Positions 1 through 14,069 of a stretch of DNA of 64,000 bases are shown piece by piece. Both the position numbers and the translations under genes were made by a program. Each line of letters starts with the position of its first letter. Position 1 is the stretch's first letter. Below the pieces are notes generated by a model. That model was not told where the DNA came from. It saw only the letters and a list, made by a program, of their open reading frames with translations, and did no database searches. The DNA comes from Piscicola geometra (lineage: Eukaryota; Annelida; Clitellata; Hirudinida; Piscicolidae): positions 8,108,626-8,172,625 of the forward strand of contig OX030958.1 of the NCBI GenBank assembly GCA_943735955.1. The letters run 5' to 3'.

Positions 1-425
1 CAGAAAGACGTAAGTGTGTGGTTCTTTTCTTGGGATTTCCGTTCTTTTGACGACTTTGGCGCTTTGTACGATAAATCCTGGTTGGTTTCTTTCCTTTCTG
101 ACGTCTTCGTGTAAGGCCTGTAGAAACTCATGCAGATCCCGTACCTCGTCTTGCCGGAGTCTTTGTCGGTGAGAGTGAAAACAAAACAGTTTTCGGATCT
201 CAGAGTCACATTTTTGAGCTCCACACTGTGGCATCCTTCTGGCTGGCCGAAAAACACCACGTCGGGAGGCAGCGGGAAGTCTGCGTGGTCTCTCGATGGA
301 TACCTACGCAACAGCTCGGGCATTTGCACCACGGAGTTGTTGTGATTGGGCCGGTGTGTGCCTATGATCAGTAAATAGTCCAGAAGTCTCGGACAGATGT
401 ACTTCTTCTGATAATCGTAAGTCAT
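1..425 (-). CDS. MADD: MADD-like Rab GEF, N-terminal uDENN exon (partial)
   Basis: Reading leftward from ATG 425, the frame stays open for 141 codons to the window edge. The product carries the MADD/DENN N-terminal signature in order: [60 protein letters not shown] and finally NHTLTSF at the edge. In MADD this order is the start of the tripartite DENN domain, which activates Rab3/Rab27 GTPases at membranes and links to TNF-receptor signalling. Only the uDENN part is visible; vertebrate MADD exceeds 1500 residues, so most exons lie to the left. The start is the first ATG of the frame and matches the short N-terminus of the family. AIP is divergently transcribed 1.0 kb away. Identity rests on remembered motifs. 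Confidence 0.88.
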   Translation of the reverse strand, partial: MTYDYQKKYICPRLLDYLLIIGTHRPNHNNSVVQMPELLRRYPSRDHADFPLPPDVVFFGQPEGCHSVELKNVTLRSENCFVFTLTDKDSGKTRYGICMSFYRPYTKTSERKETNQDLSYKAPKSSKERKSQEKNHTLTSF

Positions 426-1434
426 TTTTAAGGTATAAACACGGATCTATAAAAATACTGTTCAAAAGGCACCTGTGATTAAAGTAAAATTACGGATTAG
501 CATGCTGTAAGCTCTGAATGGTTTTTCTGAATTAGATTAACGGTACTATCTCAGTCACAGGCATTTAAATGGGCTTCAAATACTACAATTACCCCTAGCT
601 ACATGCTATAGTAATCTATTCTATTCACAAACTGCATAGTGCATATTATAATGAGCACGTCTCACCCACCTTGTATAACAACAATTCCGATTTAGAATGC
701 CTTAAACATTCACTTCACCATTAAATACCCTCCACCATCAGAGAGTATCGCAGCAGACGTCTCATTATCATTTGGGGCAGGCAATAACAGTTACGTCATG
801 AGCTTCTCAAAATCAATACCTCAGCTACTGCAGTCGAATTGGATAGAAGTGCGCGTTATAGAAAAATCTGATTTTTTAATCTTTTTTGATGAAATTTTTA
901 AATAGTTTTTTTTACACAAGTCATCAGAAAGTGTTTGAACACTAAGAATTCTTAAGATAACAACTCAAAGTAGATTACAACATAAAGTAAGTTTTCACTA
1001 AAAATAGAAATTATTATTAGTAATATTGTTAATTTACAATATTCAGCTTCACAAACCCTTTTAAACAATTTTTTCAACTATTAAATTGTTTTTAAAAATT
1101 GACTTATAAATAAAATTTCCAAGTTTTGAGATTAATAGAATTCATTTCTTCTCTTTAAAAGGTTTTCTTCAATAATTATCATATTCTTTTTAGAATTAAG
1201 TCATTTTAATCTAAATGGCTCAGATATTATTTTTAATTTGTACCTGGAGTTCCTAAACTCATTAGTTCAAAAGCATCACTGCATACGATTTTTTCTTTCC
1301 ACGGTATTAAACTTAAATTAATTTTCCCATCTCCACTTTAGCGTGAGTTTACATTTAAAAAATTTAATCAGTTTTAACTTTTTGTTAAAACATATATAGA
1401 TAGAATAAATAATAATAATATAAATATCTAAAAC
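426..1434. other. intergenic region between MADD and AIP
   Basis: About 1 kb of AT-rich sequence between two divergently oriented start codons. It must hold the 5' ends and promoters of both genes. I see no clear TATA box, CpG cluster or conserved motif, and no further gene. Confidence 0.5.
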
Positions 1435-3672
1435 ATGACTGAATTAATCTATGGCGAAGATCAAAAATGCGGAATTCAAAAAAAAATTCTTTTTGCTTCT
1501 AAACAACCATTACCAGAATTCCAGAAAGATACAAAGGTATTTGATCAAATTGGAAATACTGCAAACAACTCTATTATTTTGGATTTAAAGTGGATGAATT
1601 TTAGATTTCTCGTGTTTAATTGCAAATAAAATCATTACAGTTATATTTTCGTTACCAAACAAGATTGTGCAATGATGATAGAACGATTATTGATGACAAC
1701 CGCAATGATGAAAAGCCTATGGAGTTGATAATTGGGAAAAAGTTCAAGCTGGAAGTGTGGGAAACATGCTTGAAGTCAATGCGCCCAACAGAAGTTGCAT
1801 CCTTCACTGTCGAGCCTTCAGTTAGTTCCTATCAGATATCCACTTTTAAAAGCATAAATAAATAAATTTATTTAAAGTATTTATTTATAAAAAACAAAAA
1901 TGCATTCTCACACCAATAATTCACTCTACTCCAGCTGGTTTCAAACTACCCAGTGGTGGCAAAGAGTCTGAGAGAGATTCGCTGCGGCAAGTGCCAGCCG
2001 ACGAGGCACTGTTGTGGCATGACGCTCAGGGAGTTTGGCCTAGGCCACGAAGACCTCGACAAACTCATGAAGGAACCACAGGCAGTCGAGTTCACCCTAG
2101 GTGGGTTTGATTCAGTGTGGACGACTGAATATTAATTCACCAGCATTTTCAATTAACAAACAATTTCATTACATATAAAGGGCGAATATATTATCTTAAT
2201 TTAACATTCTTTTTGCACTTATTCACCCATTCCTTCTTGCCTACAACAATGCTCCAGAATTACTCAGAGTGGAGGAGGTTGGCAACTACAGGAAGGATTT
2301 GTGGGCTTTGGGTGAGGAGGAGAAGATCGACATGATTCCCTTGCTCAAGCAGGAGGGTGGTCAGCTCTTCCAGGAGGCAAGGTGTGATGCACTGAGGCTT
2401 CGTGTTCGATTTGCTATCTAATGTCATAAAAAAATAGAATTTGTTCTTCGATTTGTTATTTAATGTCATTACAAGATTGAAATGTTTTTTGTCATTGAAT
2501 TAGTGGATTTTAAACAGTTTCAATGGTAGATGAACATCTCAGAATCGATTGATTGATTGAGGATGAATAAGTTGAGACATGGATGAGCTCTTTGCAAGGA
2601 TGAACCATCGGACAGGTTTGCAGAGGCAGCAGACAAGTATGGACAGGCGATAGGCTTGCTCGACCAACTCGCTCTCAAGTCTCTCAAATAATTCATCAAT
2701 TAATCATTTTAAACATTTAAACTTTATAATTATAGTTTAAAATCTCCAAGTTTAAAGTTTTATTTCAGCCAACAACATCCTCCCACCCACCCAGCACAAC
2801 ATCATCCTCATCATTCCTTCTTCATCCACCACCATGACATCATCATCATCCCTCACACCACGACCCACCACCATAGGATCATCATCACCTACCAACCACC
2901 AACCACCCAGAGAGAAGCCAGGCGAGGAGGAGCACAGGGCACTGGAGATGCAGAAGGTGCCCTTCCTCTTGAACTTCTGCCAGTGCAAACTCCTCCTCTG
3001 CGACTACTACCCCGTCATCAAGCACGCCACTGAGGTGTTGGAGTTGCAAGCAGGTTTGCATTGGGTGGTTGCATGTTGGTTGCATGTTGGTTGCATGGTG
3101 GTTGCATGTTGGTTGCATGGTGGTTGCATGTTGGTTGCATGTTGGTTGCATGGTGGTTGCATGTTGGTTGCATGGTGGTTGCATGGTGGTTGCATGGTGG
3201 TTGCATGGTGGTTGCATGGTGGTTGTGCTCATCAGTTGAAGTTGCCTTGCCTGGGTGTTATATGAAAACTAAAGTTAATATTCTTTTTTTAGTTGCAGTT
3301 ACTCGAGAGCTATATAAAAACGACATTTATTTTCAATATTATAAGGGTTAATAAATAAATATTTAGAAGTACTGTTGGTTGCTCTTCGCTTTACCGCCTT
3401 GTTTAGATGAATTCACGCTCTTATCACATGTGAAGGCTCTACCCCTCATCCCAATGCTCGCGTCAACAGACAACGTCAAAGCCCTCTTCAGGCGTGGGCG
3501 GGCGCACATCGGGGCTTGGAATCCACAAGAAGCGCGCAAGGACCTGGCAAGGGTCAAAGAACTTGACCCCTCGCTCAGCAAGGCGGTCGACAAGGAGCTG
3601 AGGTCTCTGGCAGAACTCGAACGCCAGAAAGGTGTCCAGGATCAGGCTCTTCTCAGAGGCAAGATGTTCTAG
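1435..3672 (+). CDS. AIP: AIP-type FKBP/TPR co-chaperone, 7 exons
   Basis: Exons 1435-1536, 1641-1820, 1935-2100, 2258-2381, 2616-2678, 2911-3053 and 3470-3672 join in phase with GT..AG introns into 326 residues; human AIP is about 330. The N-terminal half is the FKBP-like domain (GIQKKILFASKQPLPEFQ, then KPMELIIGKKFKLEVWE, VVAKSLREIRCGK, RHCCGM). The C-terminal half is the TPR domain with diagnostic PFLLNFCQCKLLL and DNVKALFRRGRAHIGAWNPQ. AIP is a cytosolic Hsp90 co-chaperone that stabilises the aryl hydrocarbon receptor. Intron 6 starts only a few bases before an 11-bp minisatellite. The last exon has no long tail, as in AIP rather than AIPL1. Identity is strong; the exact first ATG is the only upstream candidate that fits the family. 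Confidence 0.93.
3059..3226 (+). repeat. 11-bp minisatellite in AIP intron 6
   Basis: About 15 tandem copies of GGTTGCATGTT / GGTTGCATGGT begin 6 bases after the exon 6 donor. The long frames it opens on both strands (runs of GCMLVAC or CNHHAT type) are repeat artefacts. Confidence 0.95.
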
Positions 3673-3867
3673 CACCGTCTTGCAGCAGCAGGAATTGTCG
3701 TTATATTTAAGTTGTGATTTTGATTTTTTTGATATTTATACTTATGATTGTAATTTTATTGAGTTGTTACTTTTTTAGTTTAGGATATCCAACTCTGATG
3801 TATATTTATTGGGATTTAATTTTTATGTTGTTGATCTGTATGTAATGAAATTTTTGTTGTTGTTTTG

Positions 3868-3873
3868 AATAAA
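3868..3873 (+). promoter_or_regulatory. AATAAA polyadenylation signal of AIP
   Basis: Canonical AATAAA about 195 bp after the AIP stop codon, in a T-rich 3' region. It is the first full match downstream of the gene, so it is the likely 3' end signal. Confidence 0.55.
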
Positions 3874-4556
3874 GTCATTCATATTTTTTTTCTTTATTTA
3901 CAAATAATTCAGTTTTAGCAAAATAAATCATTTCGAGAAAAAAAGCATTTTGAAAACTTAACATGATCAAATGCAGACCATTTCAGAAATTAATAACCTC
4001 TGCCATTGGGATCTTTTGAGACTCTAAAAGATTAATGAACTTTTTAAAATTTGATTTAAAAGCATTCTTCACAATATATCATTTAAATATAAAACCTTAT
4101 CGCATAAAAATAAATTACTGGTAAAAAAATCCGTGTAGAAGAAACACAGCAAGATTTTTAAACGTGATTTCTTCGTTTTTTTAAGATAAAGACATTCTTG
4201 TATCTTAGTCTGATTGAATTTTAAATAATTCATCCAAATTTTAAAAATAGTTAAATTATATATTATTTGTAATAAATAACCTGGAAAAATTTTTGAAAAA
4301 AGTTTAATGAATTAAAAACCTTTTCCCATTAAATTCAAGCCATTTTGACACACTTGAAAATGTCTTAAACTTTAAGACTTAGCGGAATAATTGTTTTTCA
4401 ATCGATATCCATTTTATTGAGAAACTTTTACTGTTTTATTTAAATTTTATGTTTTAAATTAAATATTTTGAAAAGACTGTTTCACTGTCTTTAAATTTTA
4501 AAAATAAAGTTTCAAGAATTGATTATAGATTATAAATTATAGTTGAAAAAACTAAA

Positions 4557-4672
4557 ATTTAATTAAAATTTAAATAAAAATTATAATTTTAAAAACTCAA
4601 ATTTAATTAAAATTTAAATAAAAATTATAATTTTAAAAACTCAAATTTAATTAAAATATAAATATAAATTAT
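4557..4672. repeat. AT-rich tandem repeat of about 49 bp
   Basis: A unit containing TTATAATTTTAAAAACTCAA and AATTTAATTAAAATTTAAAT repeats about two and a half times. It is noncoding. Confidence 0.7.
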
Positions 4673-5629
4673 TAAAAAAATTTGGATTGCTTAGGTCCAC
4701 AAAAAAAGTATTCCTTATAGTGTCATGAATAAAACATTTTAATACTATAAGAAAGTTTTTATTAAAAAACAATCTGAATCAGTCCATAAAAACTCTCAGT
4801 TTTTAGAAGCGTAAAAAACGTAAACGTGTTTCATAAACGGCCAGGTCATAGAAGATAATTTTTTCAATAAATTTTTTTCACGTGATTTAAGTTGCTTTTA
4901 TTGTTGGCCATCTTTTATTCAAGAATTTAAAGCTTTTGCGTGCGTGAGAATCGAATCCACGACCTATGTCTATGAGCCATAAAGTCATAAGAAAAAACTC
5001 CGAAAAGATCATAATATGCCGGATACTGACATTAATGCAAGTCTACACCACGAAGTTCTCTCTTTGATTCCAGCATGGTAATATTGATTGAGCATTGTTT
5101 TATTAGCGGTCCTGTTTTTCGCAGACTGAATTTTGGACTGCTTTTTTTCTGATATTTTATTATTCTAAGCAGGCTTCTTTCTTTCTTCATTATTACCTCA
5201 TCATTTGATCCCTATAAGCCAATACAATTGCTTTATTGTTTTTAATTTTATTAGTTTTTTTTTTTTTTTTTTTTGGGCCTGAAGATAAGTGACGAACTCG
5301 GAAGAACTGAAATGGTGGTGGAAAGGTCGCTGACCTCATCACAGATTTCAGAATGTGTATGAGTAAGAAGCCGAGATTAAAAAACTAAGTAATTGTATTA
5401 ATTCCAAAAAATTGAACCTAATGAGTTAATTATCTAAATTGTGGAAACTTATGAAAATTTCAATTTATTTAAAAAATACTTTTTAAAACAAATTTAACTT
5501 TAAAAATAAAAATTTAATTATATTTTTTTCATTGATGCACTCTAGAGTATTATTTTATATTTTTTCCGAATTTTTAATCATTTTCTTTCACTGACGGTTC
5601 TATAAACTGGTTGGAGTAATAGAAGGAAA

Positions 5630-5748
5630 CATGGGCGGCGATCTTGGGATCCGGTCCACTTTAATAGAAGAAACCCCAAGACCCCTTCAGGATCGCTGCC
5701 CATTCTGGGTAGGACCCCCCCAAGATTTGCAGCAGATCGCCGTCCCTG
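5630..5748. mobile_element. 119-bp hAT-type MITE
   Basis: The ends CATGGGCGGCGATCTTGGG and the reverse complement of GATCGCCGTCCCTG are imperfect terminal inverted repeats. The flanks are GAAGGAAA (5622-5629) and GATGGAAA (5749-5756), a 7/8 match to an 8-bp target duplication as hAT transposases make. It is the shortest copy of the family also seen at 13086, 19521, 21313 and 49234. Confidence 0.75.
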
Positions 5749-8700
5749 GATGGAAAACCTCATTTACGCCAATAAAGGCAAAATCTAACGTTTTTATTTT
5801 GGTAAATTTTTGTCTAGAATCTCATTCATAAAATATTTAGACATATTTATTTTAAACCATTAATTCTTACAAAAAAATATACTTGGCATGCAATGTTTCA
5901 ATAATGAGATGGATTTTAAAGGCAAGAGTCTCCTGTTACACGTGGGAAGGCATAACCAATTGAAGTGATATAGCAATATACATTGAATATTTATGGTATT
6001 CATTATGACCAAGGAATAAAAATATTTATATAGAGCATATATAAACCATTAAACAAATAAAACTGTGTAAATATTTCATCGAGAAGTACAGTTAAACACC
6101 ATATCTAAGGCGTGCCCCGTATTAAATGGCAAAAATGAAGAAAGAAAAATAATTGAAAAAGGAAAAATAGAAAAGTTTTCAGAAACATGAAAAAAGTTTC
6201 TTCTTCTTTAATTTTTAAGTTTACGTAATTGAAAAGCTTTATTTTGTATTCAAATGATGATGTTAAAGAAATGCAAAACAGGGTAATTATACTTTTAAAA
6301 GATTAAAATAACACTTTTTAATTTTAAAATCTAACGATATGAATACATAATATTATTGAGTTTTTTTCCAGAAAATTACTTACACGTCCAATTTTTAAAA
6401 GAACACATTATTGGAGGGCTGTTTGATAGGAATTAAATTGTTATTTATTTATTTATTTTAACTCTTACTTTAGAAATATTTATTTTTAAAAAATTAATTT
6501 CTTTGAAACATTGGTTATAAGTTACAATTTATTTTTTGAAAAAAATATGTTATTTCAAGTTATAATTAATAATAAATTTTTCTTTTCTTTATATACTTGG
6601 AGCAGTTATTTAAGAGAAAAACAAGAGTGCCAAGTAATATGTCTTAAATGACTCAAGCTTTTAGAAGTTTTTTTTTGAAAAAGTGCGCCTTATACATGGT
6701 ACGCATCACTCTCCCTACATGCGTCTCTGAGAGAACACGAGATGAGTGCATCGAAGGATCCTTTTTCAGTAGTAATTAGGTATAATGAATTTTGAAGTAA
6801 TTATTCAAACAATAATCAATGAATAATAATTGAATAATTATATATACACAATTTTTAATCACAAATAATGAAGGTGTATAAAACGTCCTAACTAGGTTCA
6901 CAAATGCGTGAAATTTTTCCTCGATTGTTTGATGTGTTTTCTTTGAAGTTAAAAAACAATAGTTTTCTTAATTTTTAAATGAAACTAAGAAAGTCTGTTG
7001 GTTTATTTAAGTATGTTTAAAAACTTGAACAAAAACAAATCTGCTAGTTCAACCGCGAGGTTTATTGACAATGAATAAATGTTAAAAAAGTATTATTCTT
7101 TTTTTGAATGTTTTAATCAAAGTTTTCTAAATTAAAAAATAAATCGATGGATCAATTGTTCTTGGAAGCTAGTTTATGAAAATGAATAAAATGTTACTCA
7201 TCTATGTAATTTGCCCACCAAAACCTTTCCATTACTGAGCTGCATGTGAACAAGAACGTCTTATTCTCAGCGTAGGTATCCAAGCTGGTTTTGTTGATGT
7301 TTTTGTATACATTTTATGTGAGCAATCAAATGATAGATGCATTAATTTCGAAAGAAGCAAAAAAATAAATTTTATGTCGCCGGTGAGATTCAGGCAATGT
7401 TTACAACTACTGGCTAGAAAAAGGTAGCTATATTTGAATCTAATATGTCTTGAGAACAAACAAACTCTCATGCTTTCGACCGACATATAATTAACCAAAG
7501 TCACTTACTTTAAATTAAGATTGAATTTTTATATTTTTACATCCAAATATCAAATCCATGAAGCTGTTCCAAGACCTCTCAGAGCCTACTCAGTAAGTTC
7601 TCCAGAACGCTCTCAACCATCTTTCGAATCGCCTGCTACATGTAATTTCCATAGAAATGCTCTTAAAACTTATCGCTGATCTGACTATGACCTAAATAAG
7701 GATCTAAAAAATGCCTCTATTACCAGAATAAATGACACGAAAGCTTAGCAAGCAGCTATTCAAAACGGCATCAACATCAAAGGTAGTGCATTCGTATGTA
7801 CAAAATGTATTTGCAAACTTCACTTTTCAAGATTTCTTAAACTTTTTTTTAATAATAATTTTTTCTAAGTTTTGCGCTGATGATAAATTGGACAAACATG
7901 TTTACTCCAAAAAAATGTGTAAGTTAGTTTTTTAAATTACAAAAACTTTTCCAAGCCCCAAATAAATATTTTCCAATAGTCCCTGACAAAACAACCGGGT
8001 TGCTTAAAGAGATAGTGTGGATTTCGAGAAAGAGAGAGAGAAAAAAGAAGAGGGTATAAATGGAATCTTTGGATCTGCGAACGATGCGATATGTCAGTAA
8101 TAAGGGTTTTCGCTTCTATTAACAAAAACAAAACTTTTTAAAGATTTTTTATGAAGAAGTTCAACCAAGTAGTTGTTTTTTGAGCGATTGAGTTTTTCTA
8201 CAGACCTTTTGGACGATGAGTAAGACAGGTGAGCTTTTTTGAGACCGTTATCGATTATAAAAGTGTTTCTTTGTTGTTTTTCACACGTTCTTTTGCGATG
8301 AGAAGTTTCACAATGGAACTCAATCTGCCGAGAAATGCGATTCAATGGATTTTTCAATAAAGTTCTGCAGATATTTTCAAATAAAACTTTATCAGTTCTT
8401 TTTTATAAATATCATTTCAGACCATTTTTAGTTAGTATCATCCGCAAAATAATTTTCGATTTATAAATCATTGGAAAACCATTGACACGATGTTGAAAGT
8501 GGATTATTTACTAAGTCATGATGGTAATGTTTAACAGCGAAATATTTTTTCTTCTAAAACAATTTCATTAGCAATATTAAGTTTAAGAGTGTTGACGTGA
8601 GTAACTGAGTTAGTATTATTTTACAACCCTATAAAAGGATAACGTTTTATTTCCCTATATATAAATACGTTTTTCAAACAAAAATTTTACATTTTTGTGT

Positions 8701-11152
8701 TAATAATGGCTAATGATAATATTATTCATAAACTTGCTTACGAGATATGATGCAGCTACGAAAAGATCCAAATGGCGAATAGTCAAACGACTTCTAGGCG
8801 AAACTTAATGTGAACAAAAATCTATTTTATTGATTTAGTTACAAAACTCGAAAAAAATAAAAACCTTCATTCAAATAGAAAAAGTTTATTGAAATATTCA
8901 CTTCAACACGAAATATCTTCCATGAATTTAGCCTCCAATGGAATGCTTGGGTCTCATTATGATGGATTCTTGCTGGCCTGTTTATTCTTCGATTAAGCAG
9001 ATCTTTCACTAGCGTGTCTATTATTCGTCACAATTATAAATGATCAGTCAAGTATTGATTAACCCACGTTGCTTCCATGTTATAGTAGCGCAACGAGAAA
9101 CTTTTAAGTTATTGGATTTCCGCTGATTCAAAGTAACAATATGAAAAATACCATTGAATTTAATATCATTAAATAATTATTAATAAATATTAAATTAAAT
9201 AGTATTGAGTTGAGATATATATATTTTTAACAGTTATATTATTCATTCAAATATTAAAATAAGTTTAAAGAATAGAATTAAAAGTAGCAAGAATGCCGAT
9301 GAAGATGTTGTGAGGCTGGTCAGACAAGGAATGTGAGTCTTGAACATTCCTCGCAGGGCCGCTGGTAATTAAAACATGGTATGATGAAGGAACTGAAAAC
9401 CATTTTGAAAAGAGAGAATGCGCAAGTGTTTCTATGAAAGAAAGTAAAACATGCACGCCAGACTATTTTCGGAAATATTTATTTTCGCCGTCCATCTGAG
9501 CCAAACGAGAAGTTAATGGCTAGGTAATTTTTAATGTTCGCTAATGCAGCAAGGCATCAAAACGCAGTATGGCGTGCTTTCGTTGACGTAATTGCGTACT
9601 GTTACGGTGTTAATAATTCACTCTGCGTGGAGTGTTTATATTATACGCTTATTACATTTAAATGCAGATACCAACCAACTATCGCTTATCGTGGTGATTA
9701 TCCTTCGCAAAAATGTACACAAATTAAGCAATTAGCATCCATGCCAGACAGAGACTGTGTTCTTTTCGGATAGTAACTTGCTAAGCATTATTTATTTATG
9801 TTGAAGTTTATTTTGACACTTTTCGATTTTTTAAATTTTAAATTTTAAATGTATTCTGAGCCCTCTAGATTAGATTCTTTGTTGTTTACTAGAATTTATC
9901 TGGATTCATCATTTTAATTAAACAAGGAAAGCCCAATAAGTAATAAATGATCTTGCGAATAAATATCTTTCATGAAGTTTAGTCTACATTCCAAATTTCG
10001 AAAATTGGAAGAAATTTTTTTTTTATTATTCTGAAAAATTGCTTTTACGACAAATAAAGCTTTTTCCGATTTCTGCTTAAGGTTTTGCAGATTCATTTGA
10101 ACATCCCATCCTAATGGAGAATCTGCACTAACATTAACTCATCCAAAAGGCTTCTAATCCCATTTCACAGCTGGATGATAAATGGATTAAATTTTTCTAG
10201 GAAAATAAACGAACCATCAGTGATTTTCAGAACTTTGCTCATAAAATATCCATTAAAATTCTATTTATCGAAGAATTTGAGGGTGCGTAGATTAGAGAAA
10301 TATTCTACTGCGCCCTGCTATCTGCAATTTGTTTGCACAGAAATGCACTCTTTCTCAACCTCAATGAAGTCATCGCATTTTAATGTCTTAAGTTGCCTTC
10401 CCCTTTTGATTTGTATCTTTTTTCATTATTTTTCATAAAGCATCGTATTAAAGAAACTTATCTTATTGAAAAAAGAAGATTTTCTCAGTATTTTTCAAGT
10501 TAAAATTTTCTTATATAAGTTTCAGTCCATTAAAAATTTGTTTCCCATAGTTTTTCTGTTTCAAAATAAAAAATACTTTTGGTAGTAGAAAAAAATTCAA
10601 TATAGGCAATGTATTATATTATTTTTAATACATTGTAAACAATTTTGTATCAAACATTTTTCAAATATAAATGTTTCTCATTTAGCAAATGAATATGTTT
10701 TAAAAAGGTCGAAGGATGATTGAAACAATGTTTATGTAGTAATTGCGACGTAATTTCGTCTAATTCGTGTTCCGGAGCCATGTACCTGAGGTTTCTTTTT
10801 ATTTTCTTCTTTTAACGCATTACAGTACATTATAAAATGTTAATTTTATTATGCGTTTATAAAAAGTTTTTCAAAAATTAATGTATTCCTTTTATTAATA
10901 TTTTATAATAAATTTGTTTTCTAATATATAAAATAGTTCCTATACTCGTTAAACGGACTCACTTTTACTTCCATTTCCAACACCACCTACAGACGACATG
11001 TGCTACCTACAACACTCGAGGCTGAGTGCACCAAAGTCTACTTTCTTGTCGTTTCTCAACCTCTAATCTCATTCATCCTTGGAGCCTCGCAATTTAGTAT
11101 GTTCCCCCTCCTCCTATTTATCCATAAATTCACAGACAGTTATTCGTTGTAT

Positions 11153-11155
11153 TAT

Positions 11156-11194
<39 letters not shown>

Positions 11195-11372
11195 AATAAA
11201 TATTATTATTAATATTATTATTAATATTATTAATATTAATATTATTAATATTAATATTATTATTAATATTATTAATATTATTAATATTATTATTAATAAT
11301 GTTATTATTAATAACAATTATTATGAATAATATTATTATTATTAATAATAATACTAATATTATTATTAACGT
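11153..11372. repeat. AAT/ATT microsatellite
   Basis: A long array of AAT/ATT trinucleotides with AATATT interruptions. The poly-Asn and poly-Ile frames it opens on the two strands are artefacts. Confidence 0.95.
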
Positions 11373-13085
11373 TGTCTTTTTTTACCATAAAGTTTTTACT
11401 AATAAAAATAATCTCAACGTAAAAATAATATTGTTGGTCTACGAAAAAAAATAATAAAGGTTTTATGTTTCAATATTATATCTTTAATTATCAAGTAAAT
11501 AACGTTTATTGTTTTTAATTACCACGGGGTTTATAAATGTTCACTGAATTATTGACAAGATTAGTACAATTTTATGTTTTCTCATTTTTTCTGTTTTTTA
11601 TAGAAACTGATGATGGTCGCTTTTTTATATTTATCGATGTAATATAATATACACCAAAAGACACTATGTATAAAGCGCATTTATATTTTAGAAGCATCTA
11701 GTATTTAAAATTCCATTTTTATATCTGTCAAATATCTTTAATATAAATTTGGATCTGTTTTATTACGTCTCTGCATACAATCTTCTTTTTCGAAACTCAA
11801 AAATTTAACATAAGAAAGAATGATAGGTCATAATAATTATGACACTATGATAGATTTTATTTAAAAAAATATTTATATTCTTGTGAGGATTAATAAATTG
11901 ATTAAATTTGAGTTAAATATAAGGATAAGTGAAATATAAAAAGTTATTTAAAAACTCGAATAGCCCATAAACTTGCAAGTACATTTCAAAAATTTCTGAA
12001 CTAGGGGCAAATTAATGCATAAGTATTTCATGTAAATCGAGGAAATTCGAAACTTTTTTTTTCGTCATGGCGAGCAGTGTCTTGAAAAAAGTGAAAAAGA
12101 TTGTAATCTTTATATTCAAATGAATGAAGAATGAAAAACAAATTTATGACTACAATAAAAGGGTTATAACAATATGTTTCCAAAATTGAAAATAAAGTTA
12201 CTACTATTATAAAGTCTCCAATTAAACGTTTAAAGGCAATTAAGATGCAAAGGGAGGATACTTTATTTCAATTTTATGTATCATTATTTGGGCATACAAT
12301 ACAATACAACAGCAAATGTTATTAAAGTAAACCCGAACAAGCTTCAAGACCGTTATGAAAAGTACCAAAATTTGAACTGTTTATAGATACCAATAATAAT
12401 AGTTTTAAAAAATCATTTTCTTAATAATACGTAATAATAGAAATAAAAATATATAAATAATTGTCTAAGTTTTAATAAATACTGTATATTTTAATATATA
12501 AATAAATCAATGTTAATTTACCTGTGAAATTATCTTAGTGGGTCTATGACTATTATGGGATATAAAACGATAAAGATAATATTGGAAAGCAATAAAAAAA
12601 TAGACTTTTGAAAAATTAACATACTAATAGTAATTTAGTAAGATTTTTAAGATGAGCAATTCTTCAGAGATCGGCCAAATGTTGAAGTCGAGCTCTAAGA
12701 CTATTTAAAAAATGTCGGCACTGCTACAAAGAATACTTGAGTTTGCGACAACATCTTTCGACCTAGCAAACCTGAGTCCTTCCCTTCTCGGAAAGATTTG
12801 CTCTCATGCAAATGATGCATTACAAATATTTTGGGCACTCATTGGACAGACACTTGTGCATTAACAAGATGTTTTAGTGCTCAATTTTGTTTTCAACACG
12901 AAGCCAGTGAAGCTCCTTGAGAACTGAGATGATGTGATCACACTTTCTAGCACCTGTTAGGAGCCTAGCAGAAGTGTTAATAATTGACTGAATTGATATT
13001 GCTATAGTCAATTCGACTGAGAACTGAAACAGAAGCCATTACTCTTTGTGAATCATTGGTCAATAACAATCCAATGTATCGTATT

Positions 13086-14069
13086 CAGAGGCGGTGATCT
13101 GCTGAAAATCTTGGAAGGGTCCTACCCAGCATGGACGATCCTGGGGGGCCCTTTGATCCGGATCCCCACATCCCCCAATTTAAAATTCTGTTTTGATATG
13201 AATATTTAAGTAAGCAAAGAATAGTTTTGTTTAAGACAGCTATTACTATAAATACACATACTCACAATGTATTACTATATAAATATTCTGTTTTTAGCCA
13301 CTTTTGACGATTATGATCGTATCAAACCTTTGGTTAGCGGCTGTCATTTGGGTAGCCACTGAAATAATTTGTTAGAAAAAACGGATTTGGGTATAGTATT
13401 TTAAAATGTTAAAATCTTAAACCTAAATAAAAATTTAATATTATAATTAGAATGTTTTTTGTGTGAATTTTGGTCGTTTAAGTCTGTCAAGGAATGGCCG
13501 CAGCAAACCAAGATGGTCGCAGGGAACCAGGTGAACCGCGACAAAAAAAAACCTTTCACAACAACAACAACAACAGTTCTAGTGCTGACAAGGACTTCTC
13601 CTTCACCTCCTGTCGCAGCCTCAACACCAGTGGCAAGAAGATTAAGAAAAATGATGATTATGTTTTGTGGTCATGAAGATGATGTGGTGATGATTATGAT
13701 GTAGTAGGAATGTTGGTACTGTGGTGATGATTAAATTTTGTAATGGTAAAGACAATGATGATCATGGTGATGTGGGTAAAGTTGGAATAGTAAGGTTGAT
13801 TGTTTTTTTTAATTTAAATTGATATACATACATATATTGAAAGGGTTATAAAACCGGTTTTATTTAACAAGTTATTTGAAAGCGCTTTTGAATTCGATAA
13901 AAAGCGCTATAGAAATAGTTGTGCTTAAGTGATCAAAACAAGAGTTTAAACATGTTTTCAATGAAAAAAGTGGTGGAGGGGGGTCCATATTAAGGCGGAC
14001 CCCTTCACTACTGAAAAACAAGGGGGGGGGGGTCCGGACCCCAAGACCCCCCCAAGATTGCCTCCCATG
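13086..14069 (+). mobile_element. hAT-type MITE, interrupted by a SINE-like element
   Basis: Flanked by an exact 8-bp target duplication ATCGTATT at 13078-13085 and 14070-14077. The ends CAGAGGCGGTGATC and (reverse) CATGGGAGGCAATC are imperfect inverted repeats. Its interior (TATTTAAGTAAGCAAAGAAT and following) matches copies at 19521-19825 and 21313-21666. Removing the insertion at 13327-13931 leaves about 375 bp, close to those copies. No transposase is encoded. Confidence 0.88.
13327..13931 (+). mobile_element. SINE-like retroelement (head TTTGGTTAGCGGCTG)
   Basis: Inserted inside the MITE, with ATCAAA repeated at both edges (13321-13326 and 13932-13937). It starts with TTTGGTTAGCGGCTGTCAT and ends in a hairpin tail of the form AAAGCGCTTTT..AAAAAGCGCTATAGAAAT. 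The middle resembles the copy at 35679-36122 (a stretch ending in ACAAGGACTTCTCCTTCACC). No RT is encoded, so it must be mobilised in trans. Confidence 0.8.

Larger units (their letters stand above)
3880..12639. other. gene-poor AT-rich stretch
   Basis: No open frame here looks like a protein; all frames are below 90 codons, in AT-rich sequence, without recognisable motifs. It holds a tandem repeat of roughly 49 bp near 4557-4672, a poly-T run near 5255, one short MITE (5630-5748), a purine run near 8025-8050 and an AT trinucleotide array (11153-11372). Confidence 0.6.

Noticed and set aside
2834..3351. 143- and 96-codon frames with GCMVVAC repeats
   Set aside because: They run through AIP exon 6 in another frame and the intron 6 minisatellite.
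4925..4985. Possible tRNA or SINE (B-box-like GGATTCGATTC on the minus strand)
   Set aside because: No closing acceptor stem or second copy seen; too weak to call.
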